Shown: positions 57,107 through 64,000 of the stretch, one piece after another
Layout: every line of letters begins with the position of its first letter
How positions within the stretch are numbered: the stretch's first letter is position 1
From: Romboutsia sp. CE17
Lineage (GTDB): Bacteria; Bacillota; Clostridia; Peptostreptococcales; Peptostreptococcaceae
Direction of reading: 5' to 3'
Assembly (NCBI RefSeq): GCF_012317385.1
Contig: NZ_CP051144.1
Coordinates: forward strand, 1,736,001 to 1,800,000
Length of the DNA: 64,000 nucleotides
The notes under the pieces: model-generated
What the model saw: only the letters and a program-made list of their open reading frames with translations
What the model was told of the DNA's origin: nothing
The model's database searches: none
Position numbers and translations under genes: made by a program

Positions 57107-58315
57107 ATGAAGTATTCACAAAGGGTTAGCTCTATGCAGTCATCTCCAATTAGAAAACTAGCACCTTTTGAGGAAAAAGCAATAAAGAATGGGGTTAAAG
57201 TATATCACTTAAATATTGGGCAACCTGATATTAAAACTCCTAAAGAATTTTTTAATGCGGTTCAAAATTTCGATAAAGATGTTTTAAAGTATTGTCCATC
57301 TAATGGTATGAGTAGTTTAATTGAATCTATTCAAAAGTATTATCGTAATTATAATATTGAGTTTGATAAAGATGAACTATTAGTAACAAATGGGGGAAGT
57401 GAAGGTTTATTATTTGCTCTAATGGCAGTATGTGATCCTGGTGATAATGTAATATCTCCAGAACCATTCTATACAAACTACTTAGGATTTACTCAAAGTA
57501 TAAATGTAAATATTAATCCTATAACGACTACCGCTGAAAATGGGTTCCATCTTCCTAATAAAGAAGATATTATATCTAAAATTGATAAAAAAACTAAAGC
57601 AATCTTATTATCTAATCCTGGAAATCCAACAGGTGCAGTTTTCACATTAGATGAAATAAAGATGTTATCTGAAATAGCAATTGAACATGATTTATGGATT
57701 ATTTCAGATGAAGTTTATAGAGAATTTATTTATGATGATAGAAAATACTTTAGCTTTGGCAATATAAAAGATGTAGAAGATAGAGTAATTATTATTGATA
57801 GTGTTTCTAAGAGATATAGTGCCTGTGGAGCTAGAATAGGTTCTCTTGCTTGTAAGGATAAAACTTTAATTGCCCAAATTTTAAAATTATGTCAAGGTAG
57901 ATTGTGTGTTGCTACACTTGATCAAATAGGTGCATCTAAGTTATATGAAATACCAAGTTCTTATTTTAAAGAAATAAAAGAGGAATATGAAAAAAGAAGA
58001 GATGTATTATATAATGAGCTTATGAAAGTAGAGGGGGTTATTTGTAAAAAACCACCTGGTGCATTTTATATTTTGGCAAAACTTCCAGTTGAGGATTCCG
58101 AAGATTTTGCAATATGGATGCTAAATGAGTTTAGTAGAGATAATGAAACAGTTATGGTTTGCCCTGCTCAAGGATTTTACACTACCCCAGATTTAGGAAA
58201 AGATGAAATAAGATTAGCTTATATCCTAAATGAAAAAGATTTATCAAAAGCTGCAAAACTTTTAAAAGAAGGATTAGAGGAATATGTAAATTCAAAAGTA
58301 AAGGCTGAAATTTAA
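57107..58315 (+). CDS. Class I/II PLP-dependent aminotransferase
   Basis: 402-residue cytosolic aspartate/aromatic-type aminotransferase. LNIGQPDIKTPKEF, TNGGSEGLLFAL (PLP phosphate contact), NPGNPTGAVFT, ISDEVYREFIYD (Asp and Tyr contacts) and DSVSKRYSACGARIG with the Schiff-base Lys near 236 are all present; the conserved C-terminal Arg is in DEIRLAY. Amino acid specificity cannot be set by eye. AGGGGTG before the ATG; single gene. Confidence 0.92.
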   Translation: MKYSQRVSSMQSSPIRKLAPFEEKAIKNGVKVYHLNIGQPDIKTPKEFFNAVQNFDKDVLKYCPSNGMSSLIESIQKYYRNYNIEFDKDELLVTNGGSEGLLFALMAVCDPGDNVISPEPFYTNYLGFTQSINVNINPITTTAENGFHLPNKEDIISKIDKKTKAILLSNPGNPTGAVFTLDEIKMLSEIAIEHDLWIISDEVYREFIYDDRKYFSFGNIKDVEDRVIIIDSVSKRYSACGARIGSLACKDKTLIAQILKLCQGRLCVATLDQIGASKLYEIPSSYFKEIKEEYEKRRDVLYNELMKVEGVICKKPPGAFYILAKLPVEDSEDFAIWMLNEFSRDNETVMVCPAQGFYTTPDLGKDEIRLAYILNEKDLSKAAKLLKEGLEEYVNSKVKAEI

Positions 58316-58362
58316 CTTGAATTTTCATAATTTTCATTCAAATTTTTATGATATATAAAAAG

Positions 58363-58418
58363 TAAAAGAGATCTAATTTAGTAATATTTTATATACTACA
58401 CTTAGATCTCTTTTATTA
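58363..58418. terminator. Bidirectional terminator
   Basis: Stem AAAAGAGATCTA/TAGATCTCTTTT across an AT-rich loop, between the aminotransferase and the convergent marR-like gene. Confidence 0.75.
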
Positions 58419-58441
58419 TATTTTATAAAACTCCCTATCTT

Positions 58442-58894
58442 TTATCCTAAATTTTCTTTATTTAGAATTGTTTGTAATGTTCCTATTGCTTCCATATACT
58501 TACTTTGTTCTTCTTCAGTTAATTTAAAAAGCTTTTCTTCAAGACTATTACTTAATTTCCCCATAAAGTCTAATGCAACATTTTTACCATTTTCAGTTAT
58601 AGTTATTAAGTACTTTCTTCTATCTGAAGCATCTTTCTCCCTTACAACATATCCTTTATCTGTTAAGTCATCTACCATGCTTGTTAAACTCCCCTTCTCA
58701 ATGTTTAACTTTGCACATAAATCAGTCATACTTATTGGACCATTATTGTTTACGAAAACTAATGCTCTAAGCTGAGTTTTATTAACATCATATGAACTTG
58801 AATATTGCTTTAAATAATCTAAATAGAAAGTAGAATATAAAGCTGGAAACGTTTTCGAAATAAATCCTATTGTACTAGCTACTATACCTTTCAT
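58442..58894 (-). CDS. MarR family regulator
   Basis: 150-residue winged-helix dimeric regulator. SMTDLCAKLNIEKGSLTSMV is the DNA-reading helix pair and VREKDASDRRKYLITIT the wing with the conserved D-x-R-x4. It lies downstream of the YjeM permease gene on the same strand with a terminator-like hairpin between, so it may be separately transcribed. Effector unknown. Confidence 0.9.
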   Translation of the reverse strand: MKGIVASTIGFISKTFPALYSTFYLDYLKQYSSSYDVNKTQLRALVFVNNNGPISMTDLCAKLNIEKGSLTSMVDDLTDKGYVVREKDASDRRKYLITITENGKNVALDFMGKLSNSLEEKLFKLTEEEQSKYMEAIGTLQTILNKENLG

Positions 58895-59021
58895 AATATA
58901 TCACCCCAGATGTTTAGTTTATTAACTTTTTAACAATTAATAGTTTACATTAAAATTATACATATTTCAATAGTTTTACAAGAAATAATTTAAAATTTCT
59001 GTATATTTTGCACAATTCAAT

Positions 59022-59075
59022 AAAAGAAAAGAACTTATAAAATTTTACTTAAATAAGTTCTTTATCTATATATTT
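59022..59075. terminator. Terminator after the YjeM permease gene
   Basis: Stem AAAGAACTTAT/ATAAGTTCTTT with a 14-base loop, close to the minus-strand stop at 59078. Confidence 0.6.
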
Positions 59076-59077
59076 TT

Positions 59078-60589
59078 TTACTTTTTCTTATATTTTTTTT
59101 CATAATTGCTATATAGTATAAATGCTATTAAGGAAAATATTAATGGTCCTGCTATCATCATAATAGTATCTAACATTCTTCCATTTAGAGAAGGTTCTAT
59201 TATAGAGAATACATTTGCAAAACTAACTACTATACAAACTATAACTGTAGCAATTAAAGATATTGAATAAGTTTTATAAACCATAAATGGGCTTGAAACC
59301 TCTCCCTTTAGTTGCTTTTTCTTAAATGCTGGAAATGCTGCAGCTAATAGCACATATGGTATTGTCATAGCTACATTGGTCATCGAAACTAATAATGAGA
59401 AAAACTCAGATGCTCCTTTACCACCAAATGATACTAATAAAATTAATACAATAACTATTGTTGCTTGTACTTTCATAGCATTTATAGGCATTCCATTTTC
59501 AATCTTAGCAAAATTACCTGGCCATACTTCCTGTGGAGATCCTTGTATTAAAGTCTTTAAAGGTGAGTATGTCAATGTAAAAAATGCACCACTTAAAGCT
59601 AAGAACATCGATAAACCTGTAAATCTCGCTATCCATAATCCTATAGTTAAAGCGGTATCTGCTCCAACTCCAAAGGCAACTCCTAACTCAAACCCTAGGT
59701 TTTGCATTAAAATATAAGCTACATTCCCCATATGAACACCTTCTACGGATAGTACATTTTGCCAGTTAGTAAATAATCCACAAGCAAATATTCCTATAGA
59801 ATATCCTATTGCTATTACAACAGCAGCTATTGTGACACCTTTTGGGAATGTACTTTCAGCATTTTCAGTTTGATCAACAAGTCCACCTATAACTTCTAAA
59901 CCACCAAATGCAAAAATTGCATATGCCAAAAATGAAAATATACTTATCATAGTTTTATAAGCTGGGTTAGGCGAAACAGTAAAGCTTTTAGAAATATCTA
60001 CTATTGGCTGTGCTAGTTTTCCTTTATTCAAAAATAATACTATTATACCACCTACTAATAAAACTATATTTAGTAAGGCTACTGCAGATCCACCTACTGA
60101 CGTTATTTTTGTTATTTTTTCAATTCCTTTTGTAGATACATATGTAACCACTATAATCCATATTACAGCTAGTATTCCTAATGTTTGAGTAGCATTTAAT
60201 CCTAATATAGACCATTCTGAAGTTTTATCATATCCAAATATTGCATTTGAAAATGGTATCCATAATGAAGATGATGTACTTACCATCCATACTATGTAAG
60301 ATGCATACCACATAAATGTAGATATAAAAGCATATTTTGCACCTACAGAACGCTCCATCCATGAGTATATACCGCCAGTTTCATTCTGATACGCTGCACC
60401 ATACTCTGACATCATAAATGCATATGGTATAAAAAATAGTATAGCACTAAGAATATACCAAGGTATTGCTGCATATCCCATTAAATAGAAGGCTCTAGGC
60501 ATATTAGCAAAACCAAATACTGATGTGAATATCATTAATATTAACGATACTAAGGTTAATTTTTTTACATTATTGTTATTTCCTGACAT
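59078..60589 (-). CDS. APC superfamily amino acid permease, YjeM type
   Basis: Inner-membrane permease, 503 residues with about 12 membrane segments. The N-terminal LILMIFTSVFGFANMPRAFY helix and SEYGAAYQNETGGIYSWMER are those of the glutamate/GABA-like YjeM family. AGGAGGGAG before the ATG. It follows the DUF1904 gene by 75 bases on the same strand and probably shares its transcript. Substrate unknown. Confidence 0.87.
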   Translation of the reverse strand: MSGNNNNVKKLTLVSLILMIFTSVFGFANMPRAFYLMGYAAIPWYILSAILFFIPYAFMMSEYGAAYQNETGGIYSWMERSVGAKYAFISTFMWYASYIVWMVSTSSSLWIPFSNAIFGYDKTSEWSILGLNATQTLGILAVIWIIVVTYVSTKGIEKITKITSVGGSAVALLNIVLLVGGIIVLFLNKGKLAQPIVDISKSFTVSPNPAYKTMISIFSFLAYAIFAFGGLEVIGGLVDQTENAESTFPKGVTIAAVVIAIGYSIGIFACGLFTNWQNVLSVEGVHMGNVAYILMQNLGFELGVAFGVGADTALTIGLWIARFTGLSMFLALSGAFFTLTYSPLKTLIQGSPQEVWPGNFAKIENGMPINAMKVQATIVIVLILLVSFGGKGASEFFSLLVSMTNVAMTIPYVLLAAAFPAFKKKQLKGEVSSPFMVYKTYSISLIATVIVCIVVSFANVFSIIEPSLNGRMLDTIMMIAGPLIFSLIAFILYSNYEKKYKKK

Positions 60590-60664
60590 AAGTCTCCCTC
60601 CTTAGTTTTATAGGATTACTTTTTGCAAGAAATAACATTTTAATTCATAAATTTAATATTTTAT

Positions 60665-60994
60665 TTAGAAATGCTCACCATTTTCATAATACCTTTCTTT
60701 TTCAAATACTGTAAAAGCCAAATCCATACTTTCTACATTTAAATTTTCTCTTATATTATTTGTTATTATATTTGCAACAATATCTTGAACTTCTTGTCCT
60801 CTATCAAACCAAGCAACCTCTACAAAAGGATATACTTCAGATATTTTTCCATTTCTTATTGCTACGGATTTTATGCACTCAATTTCAAAATAATCTCTTG
60901 GGCATTTTACTGCATCTACCAATTCATCTATCATCTTCTCACTTATTTTACAAATATCATTTTCATTTATTCCTCTTATTTTTATTTGTGGCAT
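60665..60994 (-). CDS. DUF1904 (tautomerase-fold) protein
   Basis: 109 residues beginning MPQIKIRG, with a proline directly after the initiator Met as in the tautomerase superfamily, whose catalytic base is Pro1 after Met removal. CPRDYFEIECI and FVEVAWFDRGQEVQD are DUF1904 features. Function unknown; upstream of, and probably co-transcribed with, the YjeM permease. AGGAGG before the ATG. Confidence 0.8.
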   Translation of the reverse strand: MPQIKIRGINENDICKISEKMIDELVDAVKCPRDYFEIECIKSVAIRNGKISEVYPFVEVAWFDRGQEVQDIVANIITNNIRENLNVESMDLAFTVFEKERYYENGEHF

Positions 60995-61101
60995 AAATGT
61001 ACCTCCTAATAAAGTTTATTTTTTTAAATTTCATCTTTATTATTATACTTTTATATCTGTACTATGACAATCTTATACTATATTAGGATAAAAATTCTAC
61101 T

Positions 61102-61863
61102 TTATTTCTCATTCCATTTATTTAGTGCTTTTAACATAAATTCTTTGATATCTATATCATAAACATCTTTTAATTTAAAACCATTTAAAACTTCTTTTGT
61201 TTTACCTTTAGATACAATTACACCTTTATCTAGCATAATAACATTGTCTGCAAAATTATGTACTAAGTTTAAATCATGCAATACTCCAACTACTATCTTA
61301 TTTTTTGACTTAGACCAAATCTTTACATATTCTAATAATTCAATTTGGTATTTATAGTCTAGATGGTTAGTAGGTTCATCAAGAAGTATTATATCTGGAT
61401 CTTGAGAAAATAATTTAGCTAAAAATACTCTTTGTAATTGACCCCCTGATAAATCTGTTATCATCTTATCTTTCTCTTTAGTTAAGCCAACCTTTTCTAT
61501 ATTATCTAAAACTATTTTTATATCTTCTTTAGATAAAGACGAAAAAAAACCTTTAGTATATGGATATCTTCCAAGAGAGACTGTGTCATATACTGTATAA
61601 GGAAAATGTATCTCTGATATTTGACTCATTAATCCCACTCTTTTAGCTAATGTTTTTCTATCAAAGGATGATACTTCTTTATCATCTATTTTTATATTAC
61701 CTCTATAGTCAATAACATTCGCTATAGATTTTAAAAGAGTACTTTTACCACAACCATTTGGTCCTATAATAAATAAATTCTCCCCTTTATTTACGTCTAT
61801 ACTTATATCTTTTATTATATCTAAATCATCATATCCACTATATAGATTTTTTATTTTTAACAT
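61102..61863 (-). CDS. ABC transporter ATPase, iron-siderophore/cobalamin type
   Basis: 253-residue FecE/BtuD-like ATPase: Walker A GPNGCGKST near 36, signature LSGGQLQRVF near 139, Walker B IILLDEPTNHLD near 158, switch His in VLHDLN near 193. ATG 61863 is preferred to GTG 61872, which lies in the AAAGGTGAG ribosome site. Last gene of the three-gene importer operon. Confidence 0.92.
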   Translation of the reverse strand: MLKIKNLYSGYDDLDIIKDISIDVNKGENLFIIGPNGCGKSTLLKSIANVIDYRGNIKIDDKEVSSFDRKTLAKRVGLMSQISEIHFPYTVYDTVSLGRYPYTKGFFSSLSKEDIKIVLDNIEKVGLTKEKDKMITDLSGGQLQRVFLAKLFSQDPDIILLDEPTNHLDYKYQIELLEYVKIWSKSKNKIVVGVLHDLNLVHNFADNVIMLDKGVIVSKGKTKEVLNGFKLKDVYDIDIKEFMLKALNKWNEK

Positions 61864-61874
61864 ATTTCTCACCT

Positions 61875-62885
61875 TTATTTTTTAAAATACACATATGCAA
61901 AGAATGGCGCCCCTATAAGTGCTGTTACTGCACCTACTGGTAATTCAGATGGTACAATTATAGTTCTAGCAATAATATCCGCTATGACCATTAAACATCC
62001 ACCACAAATAAAGGACATTGGTATTACATACTTATGTTTCGAACCAAATATTCTCCTAACGAAATGAGGTGCTATTAAATCTATAAAGCCTATAGTTCCA
62101 CTTAAAGATATTGCTCCTCCTGTAAGCATTGCACTATAAATGAATAATTTACTTTTAACTTTAGATGTTTCCACACCAACAGTTTTAGCATGTTCTTCTC
62201 CAAAAGTTATAATATCCATTTCTCTAATATACCTCATTATACCAAGCATACCTAATACTGCAAATGGTATAATAAGTTTCACATAACTCCAACCTTTCAT
62301 AGAAAAGCTTCCCATTTGCCAAAGAGATATACTTTTTAAGTCTTCAGAAAATAGTGCCGTTAATGTAGTTAGTATAGCATTTACAAATAGAGAAAATACC
62401 ATACCTGATAATATAACTGTATTATTCGACATAGTTTTATCTATTTTAGATGAAAATGCTAAAACTATATATACAGTTCCTAATCCAAATAAAAATCCTA
62501 CTAGAGGTAGGGTAAAACTGCTTACAACAGGTACAGCTACCCCTGTAATTATTACTAATCCTGCTCCTAACGATGCTCCCGATGATACTCCCAATGTATA
62601 AGGAGATGCTAATTGATTTTTTAAGATTGATTGCACCACAGCTCCACTAGTTGCCAAGCATCCTCCAACAAAAAATGCTAATAGCACTCTAGGTAGTCTT
62701 AATTTCCATACTATACCTATATTTTTCGCCTCAATTCCTTCCATCAAAGGTATATTAAACACTTTATTTACTAATATTGATATAGTTTCTAATAAATTAA
62801 TATTGGAACTTCCAATTGAAGTTCCAATACCTATAATGATAAGTGCTAGTAAAATACTTATTATTGCCTTTTTCTTATTTTCCAT
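61875..62885 (-). CDS. FecCD family ABC permease
   Basis: 336-residue permease with nine or ten membrane segments. LPRVLLAFFVGGCLATSGAVVQSILKN near 68 and FIDLIAPHFVRRIFGSKHK near 270 are the FecCD signatures (the latter contacts the ATPase). It overlaps the binding-protein gene by 11 bases. Confidence 0.93.
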   Translation of the reverse strand: MENKKKAIISILLALIIIGIGTSIGSSNINLLETISILVNKVFNIPLMEGIEAKNIGIVWKLRLPRVLLAFFVGGCLATSGAVVQSILKNQLASPYTLGVSSGASLGAGLVIITGVAVPVVSSFTLPLVGFLFGLGTVYIVLAFSSKIDKTMSNNTVILSGMVFSLFVNAILTTLTALFSEDLKSISLWQMGSFSMKGWSYVKLIIPFAVLGMLGIMRYIREMDIITFGEEHAKTVGVETSKVKSKLFIYSAMLTGGAISLSGTIGFIDLIAPHFVRRIFGSKHKYVIPMSFICGGCLMVIADIIARTIIVPSELPVGAVTALIGAPFFAYVYFKK

Positions 62886-63780
62886 AGTACTCTGGATATA
62901 CTGCCTTAGCTATTTCTTCTAAAGCTTTTATTGCATTTTGAGATGGACGTGACGATGCATTTTTATCAACTAAATATACTGCATTATTTTTTATTGCAGT
63001 TATATTTTCCCAAGCATCCCTAGATTTGATCTCTTCTGTTGGATTTTCCATATATGATGCATTTGTTATTATTACATCTGGATTTGCATTTATTACAGAT
63101 TCTGCTGTTGGAGATATCCATCCCTCTTCATCTGAGAATATATTTTTAGCTCCTACAATTTCTATCATTTCATTTAAAAATGTAGCGTTTCCAAAACTGT
63201 AAAGATTAGGAGCAGGTGATATTTCAAAGTATACAGTTTTCTTTTCTTCTATTTTTTCACCTATAGCTTTTATTTCACTTACCTTACTCTTCATTTCATC
63301 TATTATTTCTTGACCTTTTTCTTCTTCATTTACAACTTCTGCTATAAATTCTATATCTTTATATATTCCTTCTATACTGTCACTACTTGGTATGTAAACT
63401 ACTGGTATTCCAGCTTCACTTATTGCCTTGAATGGATCTTCTGCTGATCCTGTCTTATTATGTCCTGATGCTATAACTACATCTGGTTCTAAACCTATTA
63501 TCGTTTCTGCATCTGGGTTTGAAAAGTCTATTTTAGTTATTTCGCTATTAATTCCTTCTATATCTAAAGAATATTTATCTATAGCTACTAATTTTTCTCC
63601 TAATCCTAATTCCATTATTACTTCAGTATTAGATGGAGCTGTTGATATTATTTTATCTATTTTTGTCGGTATATTTACCTCTGTTCCTTCTCTATCGGTA
63701 ACAGTTCTATCTCCTTGAGAACTGCATCCAGAAAATATGAACATTGATAAAATCATAAATATCGATAATATTTTTTTCAT
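62875..63780 (-). CDS. ABC substrate-binding lipoprotein, iron/B12 type
   Basis: 301-residue cluster A-II binding protein. Lipobox at FSGC (Cys19), then TVTDREGTEVNIPTKIDKII, LGLGEKLVAIDKY, EPDVVIASG, and the C-terminal YLVDKNASSRPSQNAIKALE. Features fit both siderophore and cobalamin binding proteins (BtuF-like); the cargo is undecided. First gene of the operon; four 11-bp direct repeats lie 80-125 bases upstream. Confidence 0.88.
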   Translation of the reverse strand: MKKILSIFMILSMFIFSGCSSQGDRTVTDREGTEVNIPTKIDKIISTAPSNTEVIMELGLGEKLVAIDKYSLDIEGINSEITKIDFSNPDAETIIGLEPDVVIASGHNKTGSAEDPFKAISEAGIPVVYIPSSDSIEGIYKDIEFIAEVVNEEEKGQEIIDEMKSKVSEIKAIGEKIEEKKTVYFEISPAPNLYSFGNATFLNEMIEIVGAKNIFSDEEGWISPTAESVINANPDVIITNASYMENPTEEIKSRDAWENITAIKNNAVYLVDKNASSRPSQNAIKALEEIAKAVYPEYYGK

Positions 63781-63860
63781 TTTTTCCTCCTGTTACTTTA
63801 TATATTTTTAAGTAAATATATTTTATAATATAATTATACTTAATACTGGTCAAATAATTG

Positions 63861-63904
63861 TGTCATAATTATGTCATTTTCATGTCATTTTTATGTCATT
63901 TTAT
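63861..63904. repeat. Four 11-bp direct repeats upstream of the ABC importer
   Basis: TGTCATAATTA, TGTCATTTTCA, TGTCATTTTTA and TGTCATTTTAT follow one another without gaps, placing TGTCAT on the same helix face once per turn. A multimeric regulator-binding array is the likely meaning; no known Fur box is seen. Confidence 0.6.
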
Positions 63905-63912
63905 ATTTAAAA

Positions 63913-63949
63913 GTAAAAAAAGCAGTAATAAGAATTTATTATTACTGCC
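63913..63949 (-). terminator. Terminator of a minus-strand gene beyond the window
   Basis: Stem GCAGTAATAA/TTATTACTGC (63922-63931 with 63939-63948) followed on the minus strand by a run of T (63915-63921). It should end a transcript entering from the right edge. No ORF is visible in 63950-64000. Confidence 0.75.
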
Positions 63950-64000
63950 ATTGTTTAAAAGCTTATATTTTATACATGTAAATCTACATTTATTCCTATA

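Noticed and set aside
63841-63910. TGTCAT repeats as a CRISPR or satellite
   Set aside because: Units are 11 bp, contiguous and only four, with no spacers; a promoter-proximal regulatory array fits better.

Overview
The window is a stretch of very AT-rich Gram-positive chromosome with short intergenic gaps, strong GGAGG-type ribosome binding sites and frequent TTG and GTG starts. Gene content (bifunctional GshF, a ~630-residue glutamine synthetase, a YvrL-like protein, Cys-rich spore-type proteins, T-box and lysine riboswitch leaders) points to a spore-forming anaerobic clostridium, most likely Peptostreptococcaceae (Paraclostridium/Romboutsia-like). This is inference from protein recognition, not a database match. 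I see no transposase, integrase, phage gene, CRISPR array, tRNA or rRNA.

Layout. 1-6 kb: BusR-like GntR/RCK_C regulator, an Lsa/CplR-type ABC-F resistance gene behind a complete attenuator (promoter, three-codon leader ORF, antiterminator, terminator), and a YfhO membrane protein. 6-9 kb: lysine riboswitch controlling a YfcC-family transporter and an ACY1L2-type M20 peptidase. 9.7-18 kb: a thiol/arsenic block on the minus strand (arsR, metallophosphoesterase, arsD, arsA, a broken thioredoxin remnant, then a MATE exporter overlapping gshF), with a second ArsR divergent to it. Identical ATCAA-N6-TTGAT palindromes lie upstream of arsR and upstream of MATE-gshF. 18-25 kb: small unknowns, a T-box (specifier read as AGA, Arg) before a YjiH-family transporter, a cysteine hydrolase, an S66 carboxypeptidase, a YvrL-like ORF with no normal start codon, and an oxidoreductase. 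26-38 kb: housekeeping genes (RidA, GlpK, parvulin, CBS, Csp, pyridoxamine kinase, YlbF) and the ZnuABC-type zinc importer.

38-41 kb holds a polyprenyl-phosphate glycosyltransferase set (DUF6056-like membrane protein, GtrB/CsbB-like transferase, GtrA/GtcA). 41-43 kb has a Cys-rich, coiled-coil, probably spore-surface protein divergent from a small Cys-motif membrane protein. 43-46 kb is a PadR-HAAS-DUF4097 operon with inverted-repeat operators. 46-48 kb pairs an M42 aminopeptidase with a diverged YjiH paralogue. The rest includes a processive diacylglycerol glycosyltransferase, an M23 peptidase, glutamine synthetase, exonucleases, a GalT-like protein, an aminotransferase, a MarR regulator, a YjeM permease, and an iron-siderophore/cobalamin-type ABC importer preceded by four 11-bp direct repeats.

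The main themes are RNA-level control of transport and resistance genes (attenuator, lysine riboswitch, T-box) and an arsenic regulon that appears to reach glutathione synthesis and a MATE exporter but lacks a visible ArsB or Acr3 pump.
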